From Rhynchopus euleeides (Eukaryota > Euglenozoa > Diplonemea > Diplonemida > Diplonemidae), in the NCBI GenBank assembly GCA_963210315.1, contig OY723322.1, forward strand, positions 806,001 to 870,000: 64,000 nt of DNA, written 5' to 3'. The notes below the pieces were generated by a model. It ran no database searches. It had not been told where the DNA came from and saw only the letters and a list, made by a program, of their open reading frames with translations. Below, one piece after another: positions 9,544 to 19,730 of the stretch. Position numbers and translations under genes: made by a program. Position 1 is the stretch's first letter, and each line of letters starts with the position of its first letter.

Positions 9544-11856
9544 ATGCGGGCGGTGCCAAATGCGCGGGTTGCCCTGCTCTGTGCGGCGTTGGGCGTGACA
9601 CTGCGCGAGCATGAGGCTGCGGCTGCGGTGACACACGGCGCACCGAAGGTGTTCCACAACACCACGGATGTGATGACGGAGGAGGAAAAGGGGGCGACGT
9701 CTCGGACGGAGCTGAACACCAAGTTCGACTATGAGGAACCCATCGTGTGGGAGAGCACGGAATCTCTGAAGCCCAAGACGAATGAGGAGATCCGGTTTGA
9801 GCTGATCAGCGACAAGACCAAGACGATGGAGGTTATCCTGTTCGTTGCCCACCACTGGGAGGAGCACGTGCGGATAACGATCCGGTCAGCCGAAGATGCC
9901 GAAGGCGAATCCGACCCTCACATCCTCGGGAATGCAGGGTGCAGCCACTTCATCGATGATTGTGTGCATCAGCGGTACTTCCAGTACACCCTGCCCCCGC
10001 TTGTCAGCAAGCATGACATGTACAGCAACAGGCTTGCCTTCCGCGTTCAGCCCTCGGCGAATTGGTTTGCTGCCCCCCTCAAGGGGAAGTGGGCCATCAA
10101 GATCTCCAACGCCCTCCCCGAGGGGGTTGATAATGTATGCGATTGCTCTGTGTTCGATCGTTCTTGGCTGTTGGGAGAGCTGCCCCGTTTGTTATGCCAT
10201 TTGTTTCGCTACAGTTCAGCAACGGCTGCGTTCAACAAAATAGACCACAAGGCTGCCTGTCGTATTGTTTCCCGCACCCCACCCCGCCCTCGCCACAGGC
10301 CTTCGTGAAGCTGGTCGTGAAGCAGAGCGACAAGACGTTCCGCGAGCTGCTGTTCCAGGGTTTCATCATCATCTTCCTGTCGGTGTGCGTGTGTCTGCTG
10401 CTCGGAGACTTCCTGAATGAGAGGATCACCAACATGAGGTATGCCGGCTTGGGACCAAGGCTATTATGGGGGCAGTTCTGATGGCGGCCTGTGGTTCCAC
10501 TTTGGATAGGGCGAGCCTCTCATCACCACACCATGCCCAGCGGCTTGATATTCTGCCGGTTTCTTCTCGCCCTTACTCCTGCTTGCGCCACACTCTTCTT
10601 CACACCCACCCTGCTGCAGGATCATCCGCCCTGAGGACGAAGATGACCGGAACTCGTTCCAGGTGGACTGGACGCGCTTTGAGGCAACGGTTGTGCGCGT
10701 GCACACCGTAGTGCGTGGCACAATCGCCGATCGTTACCGCCGCCTGCGCGAGGACACCACTGCGGGTGCTGCACAGGGGGGTGACTCTGAGAACCCAGAG
10801 CCCGTGGAGGAGGAGGAGGACGACGAGGAGTTCTGCTGCCGCATCTGCCGCAGCACGCATCCACGGGAGGATCTGTTCTCGCCCTGCGCGTGCAGCGGCA
10901 GCATGAAGTACATCCACAGGTCGTGCCTGGAGGAGTGGCGCGAGAAGACCACCAGCGAGGTCAACAAGAAGCACTGCTCCGAATGCAAAACACCCTTCGT
11001 CCTCGCTATCCACCACGACCACGCCCGCTACGAGTTTGCCCTGAACGCAATCGCGAAGATGGCCAAGATGATCGCCACACTGGTCCTCTTGGAATCGGTG
11101 CTTGTGCTGGTGGGATACGCCTTCAAAGTCGCCGCAGGGGCCATCACAAACGACCTCGCCAAGATCAGGTGGACTGTGGATGTCTACCACCACCTGGTCG
11201 CGCTGACCGTCATCCTGGCACTCTTCTTCCACTACATGTTCCTGGCCGACATCCTCAAGCGCGCAGTGCCACACCCCTGCCTGCAGGCCCTGGTGCTGCT
11301 CCTCAGCCTGCTGCTGGAGGTGGGCGCAGGCCACGTCGGGCAGTACCTCATGTGGGCCATGGGCTCTGCCCTGTGGGACTGGCAAGTCCACTTCTGCACG
11401 GGCTTCCTCGTCGTCTACCTCTACGCTGTGCTGCTGCACGGGCTTGTCATCAACGCCTTCAACAAGTGGAAGCTGAAGAGACGCATCGAACGTGTTGTTG
11501 AGAACCCCGATGCGGAAGCCCAGGACGACTCACCCGACGGTGGTGCCGAGGGCAGGGCCTATGAAAGCAACGACGCTGACGAACCCTCCGGCGCACCCGC
11601 TGTTCCGGCAGAGGTCAACGCATCCAGCGACGGGGAGTCTCCCGGCAACACCCAGCGCGCTAACCCGCTCGCAGCCCCCCACGCCGCAGGCGAGACTGCT
11701 CTGCAGACGGCGGCCCCACCGTCCGCAGAGCAGCAGGTGGGCCGGGCAAGCCCCCCTCCTGAGGAGCTACCAGCAGTGGGCGGGTCTGATGAGGCCGGCG
11801 GCCAAGCAGCTGACGACGAGCGCGCGCCTCTCGCGCCCCCACCCCCTCTCGATTAG
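9544..11856 (+). CDS. Membrane RING-CH (MARCH-type) E3 ubiquitin ligase, three exons
   Basis: Exons 9544-10134, 10299-10438 and 10620-11856 join in frame (donors GTATGC; acceptors CCACAG and CTGCAG) to give about 655 aa. The N-terminus is signal-like (RVALLCAALGV), then comes a beta-rich lumenal domain of roughly 200 residues. The second exon supplies a Cys-containing transmembrane helix (FIIIFLSVCVCLLLG). The third carries a C4HC3 RING-CH finger near residues 315-365 (CCRIC, PCACSG, IHRSCLEEW, CSEC), then about four more membrane spans and a disordered Pro/Ala/Glu tail. RING-CH proteins transfer ubiquitin to membrane proteins in the endomembrane system. The large lumenal domain before the RING is atypical, because MARCH proteins usually begin with the finger. 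The splice model rests on frame continuity and matching sites. Confidence 0.82.
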
Positions 11857-12505
11857 AAGAGGGGGGTGTGTGGGGGCAGTGGGGGTGGGGTTGGGTTGGG
11901 TTGATGATGGCCTGTCTGAGTCCTGAACAGTTGGAAGGAAAAGGGGGGGGGGGGTGGTCTGCGAGTGGCTGCCTCTCCAGGAGCTGCCCGTTGGGTTGTC
12001 AAAGAAGTGGAGAGTAACGCAAGCTCTCTCAGGTCACGTGCAAAGTAAGCTGATCGTCTCGAGCCCCTTTGATTTTTCTGCAGCGCCACCCACTCCTCCC
12101 TCAGTGGAAGCCACCAATTGAGCTGTGCGAGATTGCCCATGTGTTCGATCGGTTGTGTGTGTAGACGCATGGGTGTGTCTGCTGTGGAGGGGGGGGGGGG
12201 GCAGTCCATTTATGTAGTACATCATCAAGCTTTCTTGTCTAAAAAAGCAATAAGATGTGTGTGAGGGGGGGGGGGAGGGGGGGGTGTACAGCAACCGTTG
12301 GGTGATCTGGGGCTTTGTTCTGGATTGCAATAGAATGTTGGGTTCCCCAGTTCCGCGCCGCGCGTGTGGCTGTGCCACACTGACATTAGGTTCGTTACCT
12401 GTGCGGGATATGTGTGAACCCATGCGCTGCCAACAGTCTTCTTTGCTAGAGACCAGGCGCCTGGTTAGCGCACTAAAGGCCTCTGCTGGCAGAGGCACCA
12501 AGATT
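11857..12505. other. Intergenic with G runs
   Basis: Long G runs at about 11943-11954, 12190-12200 and 12266-12287. No gene supported. The last six bases, AAGATT (12500-12505), are the left target duplication of the adjoining element. Confidence 0.5.
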
Positions 12506-13673
12506 CATAGATGTACCGCCCTTGGAAAAAAAAGGGCAAAAAGGGCGGGAAAAAAATTGGTCAAAAATGGCGTTTCGCCCGTGAAACTTTTCCTTAGCCC
12601 CTGAAACGCCCTTGAAACGCCCCTGGAAAAAAAAAGGGCGTTTCAGGGGCTCCTGAAGGGCGCCTCAGGGGCGTTTCAGGGGCGCCTCAGCCAAAAAAAA
12701 ACACAAGTCGTAGGGGGGCCCAACACCCCATATTCCCCCTTGTAGGACCAAAAAGTGCACGAAAGGGGTTAAAACGGCGTAATTCGTTGATTTTTTGCAT
12801 TTCCCTGCATTTCCCAGCCAAAAATCGATTTTTTGGCTGGGCGAGGACAATGCGAAAATCGCGAAAAATCTGAAAAAATCGGATTTTTCACAGAGGCTCA
12901 AAAACGTGTTTCTGGGTGCAAAATAGGCCCAGAAACAGGTATCTCGACGTTTTTGGGTGAATTTTCGGTGGTGTCGTCTTTTTGCGGCCAAAATTTATCG
13001 ATTTCCTAAGGATTCTGAATCTGTGAGAAATGAGAGCCGGCGGCCGCACTCAGAACCTCCACTGAACAGCCCATTCCCCTGACCCCAGCCCTGGCCCATG
13101 TATGTTTTCTCATTATTGTTATAACAGTTGATACAATACACTAGCTCGGCAAATGCCTGGAGCCCCACCGGGAAGGTGTGTGTCGACATATAGCTCGGCA
13201 CACGCCTGAAGCGCCACCGTGACGACATGTTCGTCTCTGCTGAAGCACTCCTACACAGGGGGGCTTCCGGTTCCTGTCCATGCAGAGGTTCTCAAAGCAG
13301 ATAATGCCGAGACCTGTGGTGCGCTCTCGTTTGTTGATCCAGAGACCAAAAATGTGGAACGGCATGCTGCCCGTTCACTCATTTTTGCCTTGGGAGACAC
13401 CCACTTGCCAAGGCGTTCGCTGCCGTGCGCCACGTGGCGCAAGGCACCTCAGTGTGCCCAAATAAAGTCCAGTAGCCCACCCAGAAAACCCCCATTTTTC
13501 CGCCCCTGACCCGCCCTTTTTTGAGGAACGCCCTTTTTTTTCGGCCATTTTTCGCCCTTTTTGCCCGTTTTTAAGCGGTAGATTCGCCCCTCAGGAGCCC
13601 TTTTTCGAAAAAGGGCGAAGTGCCCCTGGGGCGCCCTTTTTGCCCTTTTTTTTCCAAGGGCGGTACATCTATG
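12506..13673. mobile_element. Non-autonomous inverted-repeat transposon with 6-bp target duplication
   Basis: The left end reads CATAGATGTACCGCCCTTGG and the right end is its exact complement (CCAAGGGCGGTACATCTATG). The inverted match continues through AAAAGGGCAAAAAGGGCG, giving perfect or near-perfect ends of at least 40 bp. AAGATT is directly repeated on both outer sides (12500-12505 and 13674-13679). The 1,168-bp element carries subterminal repeats of AAGGGCG and GGGGCGTTTCAGGGGC type and no transposase-like frame, so it would need an enzyme in trans. No second copy is seen in this window. Confidence 0.85.
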
Positions 13674-14897
13674 AAGATTAGAAGCTTTTGTTTCGGCAAA
13701 GCTCCACATTTTTTTGGCATAACTTTTTCAGGAATAGGGGCGGAGATGAAGCAGGGCTCTTGGGAATGACCTTCTGTGGAGAAGCCCTCAACGCCACCAC
13801 AAGAACTCGTTAAGTTAGTAGAGGAAGAGATGACCTGATCCGCCCTGGGTTATTTAATTAGGCCAAACCCACCCACTAGCAGGGACGGCTTAAATATATG
13901 GCCAGGGCACAGAAGCAGTATTACGCAACTTTAGAAGAATGCTGCACAACCCTCAAATTTCTGACCCATCGTTCCACGCCCCGCCGCCAACACACTATCT
14001 TCTGAGTTTTCGGCAACAACAGGCCTTGCCGGGGCTCTGGCTGCAAATCGGTGTAGGTTACCTTGATGAGGGATGTAGGGATGCAGGAGGTTGTGTGTGC
14101 CGGAGAGGGTGGGCCGTCTTCAGATGTCCGGGATCGCATTTTTTTTGGTTGTCCGAAAGACTTAAAAAAAATCCCGGATCTCACAGCCACCCTGCGTGGG
14201 GGGTTGGAGCAATGATTGCCAACGAGGAGCACCATATCCTCTCGCTCAAAGCACTGCCCCGCTCGCGCCTCCAAACAAGCAACCCCCGTGTTTCTTTCTG
14301 TATTTTTTCCGGGAAAGAAAATCCCGGAAAAAAGGCATGGTGCAATTCCCATGTCTTGTCGCTCCCAGCCAGCCTGTGGCAAACGAGGCCACAAATATAC
14401 GTCCGCCTTGCGCAGCAAGCTGCTAGCCGCCAAACTATCAAATCCTTCCATGTTCTCTCTTCTGTTTCGTTCCTTTTGTTTGTCTCACGTCAGTTGTTAT
14501 CTGTTGGCTTTTGTCTCTCTGCTGTCCTGATAGCACTCTGCATGGGGACTGTCGGCCGGGCCTGGTCAGGGGTGTGTGGGATACAGCATGTTTTCGCGCG
14601 CAGCCACTGCTGCAGATCGCTGTTGTGAAAACAGCAGGATCATCCTGGCTTGGCACAACCAGAACGAAGGGTGTTGGTGCCTGCTCGTGAATGTGTCAAT
14701 CAGGAGAGGCAGGCCCCGCCCCCCCACCTAGAAGCAAACTGGTCTGTTTTTGTGGTTTCGTCGCCTGCCTGTCAAACCTTTGCGTGACCGGGTGAACCTA
14801 GGTGATCTGACATCACCTTGGACTTCTGCGGATGATCCCTGTTGCTTTCGCTGCACTCCATCCCGCCACAGGCCATTCCGTATCTTACTCAATCATC
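13674..14897. other. Spacer before the cytochrome c cluster
   Basis: Begins with the right copy of AAGATT. A 229-codon frame (13939-14628) overlaps other frames and shows no domain character. A small hairpin with CCGGGA/TCCCGG arms lies near 14308-14336. The sequence before 14898 contains CCACAGG, a plausible trans-splice acceptor for the first cytochrome c gene. Confidence 0.45.
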
Positions 14898-15477
14898 ATG
14901 TCGTACAAGGGTGGTGACGTTGCGAAGGGGACCAAGCTGTCGACGCAGCGTGCCGGCCAGTGCCACACCTTCGCTGAGGTATGCCATCTTGATTTGCGGT
15001 CGCTGTTTCACGACCTTGTGCTTGCACATTCAGTAAACTTGTTGAAGCACCTTCGGTGCGACTAGGGAGTCAAGGGAGGACGAGGCGTTGCCTAATGCAA
15101 CGGAAAAGCGGTGGTTGTGTTACCCCCATCTCCCAAGACGCGTTTTTGATGTTGATGTTTTGTGTCTTATGTCCGACCGAAGACTCCCATGACATGCCAC
15201 CTCATACCACACCACACCGCATCGCACACCACAGGGTGGCTCGAACGGTGTGGGCCCCAACCTGTTCGGGATTGTTGGCCGCACTGCCGGTACCGTGCCC
15301 GGGTTCGCCTACTCGAAGGCCAACTCTGAGTCGGGTGTGACGTGGACGGCTGAGGTCCTCGACCAGTACCTGCTGAACCCCAAGAAGTTCATGCCCGGTA
15401 ACAAGATGGCCTTCGCTGGCCTGAAGAAGGACAAGGACCGTGCGGACATCATCGCCTACCTGGAGACCCTGGCGTAA
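14898..15477 (+). CDS. Cytochrome c, copy 1 (two exons)
   Basis: Exons 14898-14978 and 15235-15477 join in phase 0 (donor GTATGC, acceptor CACAG) to give 107 aa, the usual cytochrome c length. The haem site is RAGQCH: Cys22 and axial ligand His23 are present, but the first haem Cys is replaced by Ala19. The second exon has [13 protein letters not shown], the NPKKF segment, GNKMAFAG with the axial Met, and DIIAYLETL. The protein carries electrons between complexes III and IV in the mitochondrial intermembrane space. A single-Cys haem attachment is the known euglenozoan form. The intron (256 bp) carries about 160 bp absent from copies 2-4 and shared at its edges with copy 5. Confidence 0.95.
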
Positions 15478-15822
15478 GCAACTGAGCTTCCGTGATGTTG
15501 GTGTCAATGCATCAGGATTGGATGTTATGTAAAGTAGCCAGTTAGTCTGTTCCCAGCAGGCGTCCCTGCTGGGGTGCCCTGCTGTGGGCTTGTTCCGTAT
15601 TGTTCTTGTTTTCGAGCCGAACCGTGACCGGGAGTGGGCGAGCCCCTCGCACGTCTCCTCGCCTGAAGGCGCCCTGTCACCTGTAGTACCTAGCCGTTGA
15701 GAGAGGGTGAGTGAGAAACTTCCGCTGCCACGTCGAGGGAGATCAAGTGTTTTGATTCGGTCTGCAGTACTTTTTTCAACGCCACCCCAGTTCATCACAG
15801 GTCATTCGTATATTTCTCAACC
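15478..15822. other. Spacer between cytochrome c copies 1 and 2
   Basis: The first 80 bases closely match the sequence after copy 5 (from 29823), linking those two copies by duplication. The end has a CACAGG acceptor-like site about 20 bases before the next start codon. Confidence 0.7.
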
Positions 15823-16238
15823 ATGTCGTACAAGGGTGGTGACGTCGTGAAGGGGAAGAAGCTGTCTGTCACGCGTGCTGGCTCGTGCCACACCCTCGCT
15901 GAGGTATGATTTTCAGTCGCTTTTTCACGACCTTCTGTTTGCACATGACAGGACACCTCCTCCCGCACCGCATCACACCACATCGCACACCACAGGGTGG
16001 CTCGAACGGTGTGGGCCCCAACCTGTTCGGGATTGTTGGCCGCACTGCCGGTACCGTGCCCGGGTTCGCCTACTCGTCGGCAAACGCTCAGTCGGGTGTG
16101 ACGTGGACAGCTGAGGTCCTCGACCAGTACCTGCTGAACCCCAAGAAGTTCATGCCCGGTAACAAGATGGCCTTCGGTGGCCTGAAGAAGGACAAGGATC
16201 GCTGGGACATCATCGCCTACCTGGAGACCCTGAAGTAA
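15823..16238 (+). CDS. Cytochrome c, copy 2 (two exons)
   Basis: Exons 15823-15903 and 15996-16238 with a 92-bp intron encode 107 aa. The haem site reads RAGSCHTL, again with one Cys. It differs from copies 1 and 4 in the first exon ([12 protein letters not shown]) and has [14 protein letters not shown] and [11 protein letters not shown] in the second, so it is a diverged paralogue and not a fresh duplicate. All expected functional residues (Cys22, His23, axial Met) are kept, so it is probably expressed. Confidence 0.94.
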
Positions 16239-17106
16239 ACAGGCTTCTGCGATGTTGATGCCAGTTCCTAGCTCACCCTGTATCCGGGCACACTGTCCTG
16301 TTCTCTCCAGCTTGCTTCAGAGAAGAGCTTGGTTCCTGCTGTACCTTGATTCGACTGTTGATTGTATTTTTCACACACAACAAGAAGCTTGTCACAGTGA
16401 AAAAGATGTTAGTAGCGCTTTGGGTGACAAACACATTTTACCTTGCCTTGTTGCTGTGACTGTGCGCACATTCACATCAACCTTCATCAGGCAAAACACG
16501 TGAGGTTTGTTCACCCGGGTTTGGCGCACAAACAGCGCCTTATCTTTTTGTTGTTAGTTCGGTGTCGCTATCACGGGAAACTTTCTGTGCCTTTTGCTGG
16601 ATCGTGCGACCCCCACTCACACCACTTCATCAGACCGGGGAGTGGTGGACACAAATAGTGGGGTCTGTGTTCCAACAAGATAACTGTCGGTAGTCATTGG
16701 TTTGTTGTCTCGTTTTGCTGTCACTTTACGATCCAGCGGGGGCATCGATAGTTTTGCGCTCTGTATGGTGGCCTTGTCTGCTTTTGGATTGCTGTTGATT
16801 CCCAACTGTCATGGAGGTTGTTCAGGCCGAAGCCTCTGTGCGGGGTTTTGCCTGCGGTAAACCCTGGCCCACCGCTGGCAACATCCCCGAGGCACTTTGT
16901 GGGTCAGTGAAGCTGGTAGCCCTAATGGGATCTGGCTGTACTCTTTCGACAGGAAACCAAAACAATGGTTCCCTGCTCTGTGTGGGTGGAGAGTTCGCTG
17001 TACCTATCCAAGTCAACGCCATCCCCTTGACGCTGTCACTGCGTGATTGTTGTTCGTCTGGTACCATTAGCTGACACACAGGTCCCACAGATAGCTCACC
17101 ACAACC
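16239..17106. other. Spacer with one dispersed repeat copy
   Basis: Holds the GTTAGTTCGG repeat copy b (separate entry). The rest has no supported gene. CCACAG lies shortly before the copy 3 start codon and is a candidate trans-splice acceptor. Confidence 0.5.
16552..16750. repeat. GTTAGTTCGG dispersed repeat, copy b
   Basis: Same block order as copy a: T-rich tract, GTTAGTTCGG, ACTTTCTG, GCTGGATC, GACCCCCACTCACAC, CTTCATCAGAC, GGAGTGGTG, then TCATTGGTTTGTTGTC. It is similar to copy a over about 190 bp, including the 3' portion. Confidence 0.7.
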
Positions 17107-17518
17107 ATGCCATACAAAGCTGGTGACGCCAAGAAGGGTGGCAAGGCGACAAGGCTTATTGCCGGCCAGTGCCACACCTTCGCTCAGGTATGTCATCTTG
17201 ATTTGCGGTCGCTGTTTCACGAGCTTGTGATTGCACATGACATGACACCTCCTGCACCACCATACCACACCACAGGGTGGTGCGAACGGTGTGGGCCCCA
17301 ACCTGTTCGGGATTGTTGGCCGCACTGCCGGTACTGTGCCCGGGTTCGCCTATTCAGAAGCCAATTCTGAGTCGGGTGTGACGTGGACGGCTGAGGTCCT
17401 CGACCAGTACCTGATGAACCCCAAGAAGTTCATGCCTGGTACCAAGATGGTCTTCGCTGGCCTGAAGAAGGACAAGGACCGTGCGGACATCATCGCCTTC
17501 TTGCAGACCCTGAGCTAA
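17107..17518 (+). CDS. Cytochrome c, copy 3 (two exons)
   Basis: Exons 17107-17187 and 17276-17518 with an 88-bp intron encode 107 aa. The first exon ([23 protein letters not shown]) is the most diverged of the five. The second ends [10 protein letters not shown]. Single-Cys haem site A19-G-Q-C22-H23 and axial Met are intact. The changes look tolerated and no stop or frameshift is present, so it may be a distinct isoform. Confidence 0.94.
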
Positions 17519-18921
17519 GGCAAGGTCTCTGGGAGAAATAGGTGAACGAAAGGGCCGGTCGGTAGTACAGTCACACCAACGGGTGCTCCTGTGAATCGCA
17601 GCAAGTTTCACTGAAAGCGGTTTTTAGCAACACCGACCGCATCTTCGGGTGCCATCGGAGGAGAGCGACTTGACACTGACTGTAACCGATCCACACCACC
17701 ATCCGACTCTGTGGACACTGGTTGTTTTGTGCGACAGGCTGCGGATGACCGAGCCCCCAGCAACCGTGATTCTACCCTGTGTGAATCAGTCCCGTCAGTA
17801 TAGTGCATGCCGCCACCACAAGGTCTTCTGACCCTGGGTAACCTATGATTACCGCAGGTGCTCGCAGCAACCTTCCACATACAACCGACCCTCTCTCTCC
17901 TGGGCTCTGGGTACAAGGGGTTGTGTCGGGTTTGGTCACCACTGTTCTACCCTGTGGTGTTGCCGAAGGAGGAGTGTGCAGTTTGTGCGTGCTTGATGCA
18001 TAGAAAGCTACCAACAGAAACGTTATGTGTACACATATTTGACTTGATTAAATTTGCGTGGTTGTGCATGATTCGTGCAGGCTTCACGGCACCGACAGTG
18101 TTGAGGAATCATTCGGCAATCATCGCATGCGAACATCCTCCTAACTTCGGTCTCCGCTAAGCGGGCCGACGAAGTGTGTTATTCGTGCAGAACCGCCGAA
18201 CATCTGAATGCCATGATTCAAACAATGCACACGGCATGTGGCCGATATGTTCTCTTTTTCAGAGCTCTACTGTGTGCAATGTGCAGTGCACGACGCATGT
18301 TTTTGTGCCATACCGCAGTGTAAACTGTACACTGCTGAAGTCAACAAGATTTGTTTATCATACGGGGACTGCTGAAAATACGTCTCTTCTGCTTGTGAGC
18401 TTTCTTTCCTGGTTTGCTTACTCCGTGCGGCCTATTGTTCATTTAAATCGCCCGATCAATGCTTGTTGTTGTTACACGCCAGCCTAGTTATAGTGAGACC
18501 GAAGAAACACGCACGAAAGATTCTTTCTCGCTTCTAGCCTGGGTCAGTATTTTCTTGAGTCTAGTACACGGAGGATCTGCTGTTCTGGGTGGGCAGATGA
18601 TGGCCTAGGCGCTGTTCCTCTGGGTGTAACCGCCTGCATGGCGCGCTCCTCGCTACTTGTCTTTCTTGTGCCTCTTGTGGTGGGCGGATACGTCGCAGGA
18701 AGGCCACGGACCCCCAGGTTGTCCTCCTGGATGCATTGGTGACAACGACACAGCCCCTGAGATCCTGAGATCCCTCTCAGTTCTTGCCATTACCCGCAGT
18801 CGCACACTGATATCCATTGGGGATCTACGTGGCCCGGTCTGTGGGTCAGTCTAAACGGGGGAACTCCGAATACCAGTCCAATCTCCGACACCCTACAGGC
18901 AACTCAGTTTCATCAAACATC
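17519..18921. other. Long spacer between cytochrome c copies 3 and 4
   Basis: No confident gene. A 100-codon frame at 17858-18160 has no recognisable motif. The last 55 bases before 18922 (from GAATACCAGTC to the acceptor-like CTACAG) are nearly identical to those before copy 5, so the 5' flank was duplicated with the gene. Confidence 0.5.
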
Positions 18922-19340
18922 ATGTCGTACAAGGGTGGTGACGTTGCGAAGGGGACCAAGCTGTCGACGCAGCGTGCCGGCCAGTGCCACACCTTCGCTG
19001 AGGTATGCCATCTTGATTTGCGGTCGCTGTTTCACGACCTTGTGCTTGCACATGACATGCCACCTCATACCACACCACACCGCATCGCACACCACAGGGT
19101 GGCTCGAACGGTGTGGGCCCCAACCTGTTCGGGATTGTTGGCCGCACTGCCGGTACCGTGCCCGGGTTCGCCTACTCGAAGGCCAACTCTGAGTCGGGTG
19201 TGACGTGGACGGCTGAGGTCCTCGACCAGTACCTGCTGAACCCCAAGAAGTTCATGCCCGGTAACAAGATGGCCTTCGCTGGCCTGAAGAAGGACAAGGA
19301 CCGTGCGGACATCATCGCCTACCTGGAGACCCTGGCGTAA
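18922..19340 (+). CDS. Cytochrome c, copy 4 (two exons)
   Basis: Exons 18922-19002 and 19098-19340 with a 95-bp intron. The 107-aa product is identical to copy 1 as read here, with haem site RAGQCH. The intron lacks the extra segment of copy 1. The 3' flank (GCAACTGAGCTTCC and following) matches copies 1 and 5, showing recent duplication or gene conversion. Confidence 0.95.
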
Positions 19341-19730
19341 GCAACTGAGCTTCCGTGATGTTGGTGTCAATGCATCAGGATTGGATGTTATGTGCAGCAG
19401 TCTAGTGGGCGGCTCACACCGAGGGATCGCTGATGTATTGATTGTGATGATTTGTTGTACTTTTGTGTTGATTTCTGTGTAGTGGCACGGCTGCCGTGCT
19501 GATGTGAAGGTCAGGGTCTGGAGACTCCTGCCAGCGAGCCTCCGTGCCGCTGTGTTCTTTCTGGTTGCTGTTCCCGCCTGATGGCGGTTGTCTGGTGTGA
19601 GAGGTTGCGATGATATCCCCACCCACGCGGACAACCCTCTTGTCGTCCCTTCCGCATGCTGCATCTGTGATTTTCTGAATACCAGTCTAATCTCCGACAC
19701 CCTACAGACAACTCAGTTTCATCAAACATC
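19341..19730. other. Spacer between cytochrome c copies 4 and 5
   Basis: The first 50 bases are shared with the 3' flanks of copies 1 and 5. The last 55 are shared with the 5' flank of copy 4. No gene between. Confidence 0.6.
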
